Shown here: positions 12,101 through 24,100 of the stretch, in pieces | How positions within the stretch are numbered: the first letter of the stretch is position 1 | Layout of the letters: each line of letters starts with the position of its first letter | Assembly: GCA_002633025.1 (NCBI GenBank) | Contig: NMRB01001277.1 | Span: forward strand, 101,489 to 165,488 | Source of the DNA: Notospermus geniculatus | Lineage: Eukaryota > Nemertea > Pilidiophora > Heteronemertea > Lineidae | DNA length: 64,000 nt | Direction: 5' to 3' | Notes under the pieces: generated by a model | Told to the model about the DNA's origin: nothing | Database searches by the model: none | The model's input: only the letters and a program-made list of their open reading frames with translations | Position numbers and translations under genes: made by a program

Positions 12101-15100
12101 ACACTTGGTTTGTTCCCACAATTTTGCCATTAACTTACCTCGTTAAAGAAAGCTAGTTCCTTCCCTCGAATTTGAAACCAACATTGCACCCAGGACTGAA
12201 AATAGGGCAAAAGTGTTAAAAATATATTCAAACCCCTGCAAAGAATAAAGGAATTGTGAGATTTTGGTGCAGAATATCTGCTGACCATCCGTGCAGTCTC
12301 TACTCTAGAACAATCGACAAGTTTAATGTGCAAGAGGACAACTCACCGCAGCAGCACCATCTTGTAAGAACACGTAACCTCCTCTGGTGAAGTCATTGAT
12401 CAAACTTATTGCATCAGAAGGGGAGAAACTCTGTGCTATCCGTTTCATCCATTCTTGTCGTGCCTCTGCTGACTCGGCAGCGAAGAGGTAAATCCGTCCC
12501 CCAAACTTGGTTGTATTGAGCTCGAAAGAAAAGTCTTGCCTGGTAAAGAAAGGAAGAGTAATGATTGATTCGGATCAGTTTGGCCCTTAACAGAAGGCTT
12601 GGGAACTACATGTACACTTACATGTACACCAGTGCACACCACCTTCTTGAAAACAAAATGCAGTGTGTTTTCATCACTCAAATTGTACTTACTTGTCCAC
12701 TTTTGTGATGCATAAGCTGATCATATCTTTGCTCTCGATGCTGTCTTTGGCCGTCATTGACTGGAAAACACAGCAAATGTTATTTCTAGCAAATAAATGC
12801 ATCGAATGAACAAGGTGGAACATGTTTTTTAAAGGAGTCATTTGACGAAGGGAGCCAAACACACGTCTGGATAAACCAGCCAACTGAAGAAAGGTTGAGC
12901 ACAGATGTTCACAAAATACACATGTCAGCATGTACCGCCGGTACAAGTACACTGATTGACACAGAAAGCAAACTGCCTTCTCACCTTCTCCTCTGCATAG
13001 TAACTCAAGGTACAGTGTTCTAGGACACACCATCTTCTAAGAAAATCTGAAAATAGAACCGATTCTCGTAACAGTAGGTGTCATAGAGTTGATAACTGTT
13101 CCATATCTCCTTTAATAAATGTATTGTATCATATAATGGATACATGTATTATGCATGTAGGCCAAGGCCTACTGAACACATTTTCCAGAGGCAGTAGGCA
13201 CTTGAATGAAGGATATTCAGTTATGTACTGTCAATTTCCTTGATCAGAAATATGCCCTCATCAAATGCAAAGTATGATAGAATAAACATGCAATATTCAT
13301 TTATCAATAATACGATGCATAATCAACGACAGCAGTAGCTAAAGGCAAGCGAAATACCCCGAAATACTTGGCAAATTGATTTAAGAGCCAAGAAGAAATA
13401 TGACTCTCTAAGCTGTGGAACAAACTGTAGGCATCCTTTATATTTATATTTGAGAGGCAAAATGTATGTTTTCTCAATGACAAACCTGAAAATTTCAGCC
13501 ATCTTTCGATAGACACAAAAAGTTGGCTAATCAGGTGAATACCTTTGCAAGTAAAGATGTAAACGTGATTTATTTCCCATCAGCAGCTTGGTCACCAGTG
13601 ATAGGCCTAGCAGACATTTGGTAGCACCATTAGCACCAAGGCTAAACCTAACATGGCCTGCAGTCAGCCTAGGCCTGTTTTCAACACGGTGAACAGGCCG
13701 GCCTTGCCTAGGCTTTGAGCCCTACGTACGACTGGACTGGCACTGCTGGCATTGGCAAAATACAACCAGATGCTCTCCCTCCCAACAGACAACACCATAA
13801 GTCATCAGTCTGGTAGGCCTACAAGCCTAGTTCATTGGTGTCGGTAATCAACTTCGGTAATCAACAGGCCTATGAAGTAATATGCATAAGGGCCTAATTC
13901 AGACTTCTGACCTATCACATTCAGCTACAAGCACATGCATGCATGCAAGGACTGAAGATGGGACAGAGACCTTCAGTCCACTGACAGAACACACATAATA
14001 CATCCATTATGTCAGGCTTTGGCCATCTTCAAGATCCAGCAAACGGTACTGGTTTTGGTGTCACCAAATGTCTTTGCCTGACTTGATTATTTCACAATGA
14101 CACAATTAATGGTGACCAAGCCGCAAGGAAAATCAATCTTGGTCAGAACTAGCACATTTCAGGAAGGAAAACATACATTTTGGTTTGTTACTTGAAGGGA
14201 AATTTGGGACTGATCAATCTACATGTACACCAAATATAAGCAAGTATGGACATAACTGACAGCTTTTTATTCATTCAATATCATTCTCGTATTACGGTAC
14301 ATACTATCAAACAGCAATAACAGGTCAATGTAATAAAGCAGAAAAAGTATACATTTGAAGAATATGGACATATTTTTAATGGTACTGGTCATATGGGCAG
14401 GAGGCTTTTTCATTCATCATTCCAGCCAACATGCAGTTACGAATGCATTGCATTGGGCAAAACTCGCCTGAATATTAAGCGAGATGCAAGTATTTCTTCT
14501 GATGTCACCAAAAAAGGTGGCCATAGAAAATCTGAAAACAAGTATCGGCATCATGAGTTGCAACATTGTTCAGTTTCTCAATGAAAACAAAGCACAAAAC
14601 TGGTTAGCAAGAAAAAATTAGAGCATCAGAATTTCAATACAGCAGTCATTGTACGGTGAGATAACTTCCCGACCATTTTATTCAGTAAACCGAACCGAAA
14701 CTACTTTCATGAAGCACTGTATGTTCACTGTGTTGAAATTCTGATAAAAATATTGCTAAATGCAAACATGCGATTTAAGAAACAATCCCAGTAGCAGCTG
14801 CGAGTAACATTCCAAGATTGGTTAGACCCCACTCACCAGTCCGACGACTGCTTATCTTGTATAAATACCCCCTACATTTCATGGCTGAAACGGAACTATT
14901 ATGTCACACATGTAGGTGATAATCAGACCCCTAGAATAAACTTTCATTGCACAGGAACTCGGTCAAAAATTCTAAAATTGGNCTCTGCTTCACCTTTGAT
15001 TTTTGTTATTGTTTATCAAACAACCTCCTGACCTGATTTTCCCAGACCTGATGGGCTTTTGATACCGTAATTGATATCCATTGCACCACCGCTGATCCTA

Positions 15101-18100
15101 TTCCTGGCCAAAATAAACAGACCTACCGTAGCATTGGCATTGTTGATGTATGAATAATATAAAATAGCCTGGAATCGAGATTAATAGATATAGGCCTAGT
15201 CAGCTGGTCACTTCCTGTGTTTTTCCACACATGACATGTCTCGCTCAAATATCAAATATCAAAGGCCCTCCCTCCCAATATCATAAGGTTGAATGATGAT
15301 AAACAAGTAATTTATGTTGAATGGCCTAAGGCACTGTATGTACACTGTGTTGAAATTCTGATAAAAATATTGCTAAATGCAAACATGCGATTTAAGAAAC
15401 AATCCCAGTAGCAGCTGCGAGTAACATTCCAAGATTGGTTAGACCCCACTCACCAGTCCGACGACTGCTTATCTTGTATAAATACCCCCTACATTTCATG
15501 GCTGAAACGGAACTATTATGTCACACATGTAGGTGATAATCAGACCCCTAGAATAAACTTTCATTGCACAGGAACTCGGTCAAAAATTCTAAAATTGGCG
15601 ATTTTATCATTCAGTCTGTTGTCTTGAAGTGCACTCTATGTTAACTACACAATATAGGCAATAGGAAGGCTATTCTGCATTTCTTTGAAAAGCTACCACT
15701 CAAGCAATCCCTAGCAATAGTCTGACGTTATTAACAGCAGAAGGAGTACATGTAACTATAGCTTTCTTACCCTTTTGATTTGCACCAGTTTTATATAAGT
15801 ATCCTTTGTGGGTCACAATCCGTCGGCGATAATTGTCTGAGTTTCTCCGCCCCAATGATTCTTTCTCTATGACTTCAGCTCCATTGTGGTATAAAAATTC
15901 CTGAAAAAAAACCAACAATCATCCAATAATGAACTTGAAAGGTGAGGTTTTTGGGCTGGTTTTGGCAACGACTGATACAGCATACAGTGGCACACAAGGC
16001 TAGGAATGCAACAGATAGGAACTTGTCCCAATAGAATACTAACAATATACAGTCGGCCTAATTGGGGAGAACAAAAAAGAACAGAATTTCTGTCATACAT
16101 GTATATGGCAGATCAGAGCGATCACTTCACAACAAGAACCCTAGAGTGGAACCTTTCTATTATGAATGCAGAAATGCTGTCCATAACGGACGCATGTTCT
16201 CATCAACGCAGTTGAACTGATTGAAAACAACCAATCATGAACTGGAATTTGGTGTCCTTAAATCAAGAGGTGACAACCTGGCAAAGGCGTCCACTAAAAG
16301 GGGTATGACAAATACTTCCCGTGTAGCAGGATTACAAACACGATAATAGACATTATGGAACCTATTTAGGTCATGCATGTTAAACATATGTCCATCGCCT
16401 ATTGACAATATCACACAAATTAGCATGACTACTTCCTAGTGAGATCATTATGGGTCACATTTACATGTGCAGTATAGTAAAAAACACCCTACTGCCTTTT
16501 GACATAATTCCTTTATTCAAAAACTTACCGCTTGAAGTCTCTTTCCTTCCTTTTTGGCAAGTTGTAGAGCTGAAAATAATGTGGAAGTTTATAACCGATG
16601 GGATGTACCGGGGTAGTATTCAACTATTTGCCCATCATCCATACTTCAAACAATGCAGTTTTCTTCAAATGACAGACACTTGCTTGAAGTGTGTTTTTTT
16701 ATGCAAGTAATATAGATATTCTAACAGTAAATGCCACTTTTCAGTCAACTTACATGTCATCGGTGGATCATATCTGTCTGATATATAAGTCATCTGAAAA
16801 AGAATGAAGTTAGATGAAACCTAGGATATGCACCTGGTCACACTGCATCAACTAGTACCAGAACTGTATTACAGGTAAATGAAAAAGATCTTTGACCATT
16901 TCTGAATCGGGCCTACATGCAAGAGATGAATGCCAAATGACTTTAAATGATTTCAACAGATGATAGAAGAATTCTGAACATATGGAGAAGGACACAACTA
17001 CCGGTATCCTGGATTTACACGTTACCTTGTACTCTCACCCCCCCCCCCCCCCCCNNNNNNNNNNNNNNNNNNNNNNNNNGCCACATCCTCGGTTTGGGCA
17101 GCTGTACAAAGGGCCTGGAAAGATAAAAAGACAAGGGACACATCAGAATCCACACACTAGCTCTCGGCATGGCAATTTTTGGTGCCACTGACGCCAAGAC
17201 CATGACTACCACTGGTGAGTAGCCTGAAACTTACCAATAATTCCCAAGCAAAGATCACAGAAATTGATTCTCATCAACTTCAAGTTCAACTTACCTCATC
17301 GAGAACCTCCATGTTATCCTTCAGAGGATGAAATGTACAATACTGCCGCTCCTGGTATTTGGTTTCAATGAACTGCTGCCGTGCAGGACTGAAAAAGAGT
17401 AGCTTGAGCTGAGTGACCAATCTTCATTCTTCAACAAACGTGGAAGTTTTAAGCCTGAATAGTTCAGTACATGAGGACAAAAGTCTATCAGGAAATAAAC
17501 AAAACACTCACTCATCAGATTCAGGGGATATTTTGTTCATGCCTTGGTTGGCTCCATTCCAGAAATCGTTTGATACCTTGTTTCCTATAACATGGAATAA
17601 CTGAAATAAAATAAACAGGATACATTATGAGTTAATTTGAGAGATCTCAAAAACCCAGTCATTTCAAACATTCATCTTCAGCACTAGTCTGCCCAAACCA
17701 TCAGGAACACCATCTCTGAAAACAACCTACTTTGATCACAGTTGGAGTCCAAACTTTGGTGTCAAGTTTGAGAGATCTGACTTTGGAAGCTGGAGTGTGT
17801 AACTGACGGTGGATGCCGGCACATCGTTTACACATGACGATACCGAGATTGATGGAAGCCCAGCTTGGGTCGGAAGCATCACAGTCAGCGCAGAATCGAT
17901 TTGATTCCTCTTCATAAACTTGTTCGACAACCTGAATGGGAATTAAAGATATTGACTGCAACTGTTAAATGTCAGTTGTTTATGAAAGGCACATCAATCA
18001 GCTCCTACAACCCCCCCCCCCCCCAACAACAAAAACCAATTCAGAAGATTCCCTACATGTTCCTTACATGTACCTTAGTGTCAGAGAGTCCTTCAGCAAT

Positions 18101-21100
18101 GGCATCCTCCATGGCTTTCTTCCACATGTGGGTCTCAGCAACACTTTCACAGGCGAAGCTAAAAAACGATAAGCCAGCCAATTTTAAGTTTTTAAGTTTT
18201 TAAAACAGGAAGGAAAACAAAACTTCTATTTTTATCACATCACTTGATATTCATGTAGTCAATTTTAGAATTAACTTTGAAACACTTACTTAAATGTCTT
18301 GTAGTTCGTTGGGAGTTGCAATTTATTTTTTCCAATTTCTTTCACAGCACACAATTTCATGTCAATCTGGTGGATCGGTGAACCAACTCGGAAATCCTGG
18401 AAAAGTAAAAGAACACCAGGTGAGCGAGAAGTTAGTTTTTAGCAATCACTAAAGATGGTGCAACAGGATGTCTTTTTAACAGAGAACACCCACTGATTTT
18501 CACAGCTTGCAAAAAACTGAAGTCCATGTCTAAATCAGGAGAGATAAATATGTTACCAACCTCTCTCGTATTGTAGTAACAGAGCTTGTCTCCCTTGATT
18601 GCGACAAACACCTTTCCCTTCATTCCTTCCATTTTGAGGAAACCTTCCCGATCAGGAGAATTCATCNCAAGAAAATAGACTTTCAAGTGGATTGGTCACA
18701 TCAGATTCCCCTCTGGCTACCAACGATGTAATAAAACACAACATCCCATTGGGAAAAGATACTGCCCTGTTAGACCTAATCACAGCCATTGATAAACATC
18801 AAATGAGCCCCAGTAGTAACATTTTAGATTTCAACATGACGTGTTCAAACATTGATAAGTTAATGAAGCCAAATTAACCAAGAACAGGCCCGGATCCAGG
18901 GGGGGGGCACATGGGGCATGTGCCCCCCCCCCCTATTTTTTGAGGGGCAATGATTTTTTTACTGCATTTTTGGAAAATCGTCTATTATTTCATGTCTAAG
19001 ATGCTGGGAAATCGCATCTCAGAGCTTTGATTTTTTTCAAATTTTCCCGGGGGAGGCCCCCGGACCCCCCTTCGTGTGCGCGGACCTGCGGTAAGCGCCA
19101 ACTGAGGGCTTGCCCTCAGGGTTGTGCCCCCCGTATTTCTAAACCCTGGATCCGGCCCTGAAGAATGCAGTCAAACAATGACAGTTCACAGAGTGGAGAA
19201 GACAACATGGTGACCTGCAGTGTACTCCTGGTTTTTCATGTTTTCTTTGCCTCTTAGATTAACCCTTTAAAATACATCATCAATCATGTCACATGCTGCT
19301 TTGTTGTATCATCACTTTTACTTGGACAAAATCATGATTCAGACATTTTCGTTTTGATCAAGACCCATTTTGAATGGACAACAGAATAAGTCGGCAAACT
19401 TAGGCACTTAACTAGGACAAAGGTGGCACAGATGTACAAAAATGTGGTATTTTTAAGTAATTCATTATTGATTACTGGATTTGAGGGATTAGCCTGAGTG
19501 AAACCAAGAGTTCTGCAGCAAGTTAGTCATGGGCAGTAGAATTTTCTATGCTTCCCCATGCAGAAGTTCTGAATGAAGTTCCTAGTAGTCCAGGGAATCA
19601 CATGGGAATTATTACCCATGACTTAGGGCGAGTTATGAGAGATTCAGTAATACACTAAGGACATATGACGGGTTAATAATGAGGAAAAGAGTGTCCCTTT
19701 ATGTCACACTGCTGACATATGACATGACATGAACAATGATTCAGTCCACCTTTCGCCCTAATCTTCTATTATTCTGTAACATGTCAATATATCTAACATC
19801 AATAAAGCAATTGCAGCCAGTTCTGGGTTTGCACATACTTCAGACTTCTGTCTGACGAGGAATGAAAAGCAATGCCAAAGAGGCCTAATATTTGAAAGAC
19901 ATAAAATTTAATCTCAGATATACATTATCATATCGTGTAGGCCTACATCAGACAGGTCACCAGAATTTTTTCGGGAAGAACATGAAGAATGACATGCTAT
20001 ACTATTTGACATGATCTACTTTGAAGCCAGCTTTAGCTCCAACCTCTATAATGGTACCATGACCAGGAAGTAACGAACTCGCACCCACTCCAACCATATA
20101 AGGACTTGACTTAAGGAAACCAAGAAACAAGGGGAATGGAATGGAAGAGCTATTATTTACGCTAATTATGCAATGTAACAATACAGTAGAACCTCGCTAT
20201 TGCGGACACCCTTGGGACTGAGCTCAGCTGTCCGTAATAGTGAGGTGTCCGCAATATTGAAACTCCATCAATAACGGACACCAGCTGGCTCTGTAGAAGG
20301 TCAATGGTATTCATTCCCTTGAGGGCTCATTCTATCGTATTTGAGGGCAAGTGTAAACTCAAATCAGGAACATGATTTCATTTGATGTAAATTGTTGATT
20401 AGAAAACTACAATTCACAAATATTTTCAACAGGACAATCTTGAACAATCTTTGAAAACAAGAATCAGGCAGCTTGTTAAGACCACAGTTAGCTACGCATT
20501 ACAAAGTGGAGAGTGGGCTGTGTTTCCATCACATTTGCCATTTTTCAACAAACACTTTTTCATTGCACTCATTTATTTAGAAAAGAGCCCAAAGTTGACT
20601 GCCCTGCATCCTAGTTTTCCATGCAGAATCACGAACAACGAACTGAGACAAGAGAGTCCAAACAGAGCCGTTGTCCCACCAAACTAAAGAATCCAGTCAT
20701 TTAGTGTGTTTGGGTGTCAATTAAAAGTGATTAGTACATCATGATCATAAACAATCAATGCACATGTAATTAGCACCCCATGTTTGGTCATTTAATCACC
20801 TACCACTGACCACTTTGTGAATGAAAACTTTGAAAATGGCTTCAAATTTTCACCTGCTGTCCGTAATAGTGAGGTTATGGGACCCAATTTTCCAGAAATC
20901 AACTGTCCGTTGTCCTGAATAGTGAGGTGTCCGCAATATTGAGTTAAATTTATATTGAAAATGGCTTGGGATAATTCGGGACTGGACAGATCTGTCCGTA
21001 ATCTTGAGGTGTCCGCTGTATTGAGGTGTCCGTTAGGTGAGGTTCTACTGTACAGGATGAATCACAAGTAATCTGATAATGATAGGGCAAGTTTAAGGTA

Positions 21101-24100
21101 CTTGAACTAGAATGTGATTCATGTTTGAGCAGAATTACTTCCTTTCAGATGCGTGCAATACTACAATGAATGTGGCCTGAACAATTCTTTTGTTCAAACA
21201 CAGGTATAAGCCATTACCACAGTTTTTTCCCAGAACGGAAAGAATGGTAACCCTGATTTGATATGTGTCATGCTGGGAAAAAAGCAAAAAACTAATCTGG
21301 GTAAGAAAGCAAATATACCACAAAAAAGACAGGGATAAAATCTGACATAAAAAAACTTTCACAACAACAAAAGCACCGAAGTAAAAGAATGAAACTGATG
21401 CTGCATCCACACATAAAAGGTGAAAAACTTACAGTATAAGAAGTGCTGCATAGTTCTGCAGGAAAATTTTGATTTTAATTGATTGAATACACCACAGGAA
21501 AGAGCACAGTTGCCCATTTTTTTCTGAAGTAAACCATTTTAATGATCCCGGTAGTAGTACTTACCTCATTTCATGCAAGGCATAGTAGGTCACCCTACCC
21601 AAGTGGGAAATCAGGAAGATGACAAAACTTTATTGTTACAACTTCATTAAAAACCACCCGATGGCAGCAACAAATCAAAGTGTCTATAGATTACTTACAC
21701 TGGCTGAAGCCTGCGTTATTGGTATCCTTTTAGAGGCGCCAGGGGGTACCCCTACCATCTTGTTGATGGTAAGCAGGTCCTCACAGGAATCAACAAATTC
21801 CCCACCATCGCTGAGGCTCATGTTGTCATCAGTTGAGAAACCTAAAATACAATGAAAATCTTAGCAAGTAGGCAAACCGTTATCGAATTTAAGTGTTATT
21901 CACAACCACATTTACAAGCATCTTCAACTGTTTCAGTCCGTATCTTGACTCAGGTTGAGAAGGGACCGATTTAAAACTTGCGGAGTGTTCTTGTTAAGAA
22001 TTCATGCCATTTAATTTTTTCTGACTATTAGTCAGAAAAAATTAAATGGCATGAATTCTTTTTACGTTATGATGGTCATGGAGTCCTCCCAAAATTATTC
22101 CAGGCCCAAAGGGTAAAATCTTCTCCAAATTATCATGTCTGTATCACAGCACAATACCTCATTTTCTCAACAATATATATATAGTACTGGCTATTAAACA
22201 AAGCGAAAAATTGTGGACCAACAAACAAGGAAAAGCATCGATTTATGTTAGCCATACAACTGCGCAACTAAAGATAACGAAGATAAACAAAGCAATGGGT
22301 AATAGACCACTATTCTAAGCCATGGTTCATCAAACAAAAAGCAGTGCTAGTGCCAGGGGGTACCAGAAGAACACAAAATGGCTACCAGACCAAACCTTGG
22401 ACAAAGTCAAAACCACATCATACCAACACTTTCATTGCAATATACTTCAACTCTGGTTTTGATGTACCGGTACATGGTGGAAAAGAGTATGGCGAACTTT
22501 GTTCTTGGCTATTCACACCGGTACAGTGCAGCATTCGAAGAAAAATTCAGTTACCAAAGAATTTAACAACCAGGAGAGAATAGCCCATCTGGAATCTTGG
22601 GATTTTAAACTGAAATTACCATCACCAGCAGGAGGAAGCATGAAGTACATGTAGAATGAAAATTTACCCCCAACTGACATGACTGAATCCATCCTATTAC
22701 GAGCTGCATATCAAGGAGAAAAAAAACGTCATGCATTATATCAGGGGAATAAATCGATCTTCCAAGCATCACCAACATTACTTGCACTAAATGTGAGTTT
22801 TGCAGGAGACAATCTGAAGAAGTCGCATGCCATCATCAAAATTTTGATATCCCTCGCCATATGGGACTTGAAAATGGTCAAAGTGGGTGCTGGGAAAATT
22901 AATCATTGAAAATTGCAAGTTACCATTTCAGTCCTCTAATCTAATCTACAATTTTCTTGTTAATATTCTATAGTGTTATCATTCAAGCGTTAGTGTTTTC
23001 AGAAACAGATACCCACCTCCAAGTTCATCATCCGAGTCCAACCGTACTTTTGGAGATGTCATTGGTGCCACCTTAAACGGCATTGGTGGTTTCACTGGTG
23101 GCGCAGTGAACGGATCGTGATCCAACAAGTGGTATTCTTCTCCAATGGGTGGTGGTGGTGCTTTTCGAGTTGGAGTTAATCCTGGGCTCACGAGAAGAGG
23201 CACAGGTGGTGGCGGTTGAGGCGGCACTGAACTTCGACTGCCTATGCTGGATGTGTTCGACTCAGCTCTTGATTTGCTGAACTGATCAAAGCTTCCCTCC
23301 ACATACTCATTTTCAACTGAACCTGTTTTTTGGCCAAGCGTTTCAGGCAGAGTGTCTACATTCCTAGGTGGCACTGGAGGGGGTGGTCTCCGAGTTGGAA
23401 CAGGTGGTAAGGATGGTGGAGCAAACGACGGCGGAGGACAATCGTATATTTCACCTTCTTCATCATCCCCAACATCCTCCAATCGTTTTGCCGATCGCAT
23501 GAATGTTGTGTCTACATCCTGAAGAGGGTCAAATTCTGTCAGTTCAGCAGGCATTGGGGGGAGTTTTGGAAGCTCCGGTAGAGATGGTTCAAAATTCCTC
23601 ACAGGGGGTGAAACGTCAAGGAGTCCTGGCATATCATTTTTTGATACTTCCCCATCTCCGTGACTCCGACTGATCTCACTTGCATTGAGTGCAAAAGAAT
23701 CCACTCCTGCATTAGGAAAACTACCTGAAGGATGATCATGCTTCAAAGGAGTCAGGAAAGTGTTCATTGAAGAAGACTGAGAAGGAACAAATATCATGTT
23801 TTTCTCAGAAGAATCTGATGGAAGGGAATTCGTTTGCCCTTGATCTGAATTCTGTTGTGAAGTAATGTTCCATATCGGTTCATAAATAGTGTCATCTTGA
23901 TTCACCTCTTTTACAGGGACTGGGACATCATAGGTCTGATCCTCTGTTATTCCGGCTGGTGCAGGTGAATTGGAACCATGATACACAGGAGCTGTCCAAT
24001 TTGGCACATCATAGGTCTCCTGCTTATCCTTTTTAACAGGAATGGGTGGTGCTGGTACTTCATAATTGGGCTGCACCACTGGAGGTGAAATGTCATGAGA

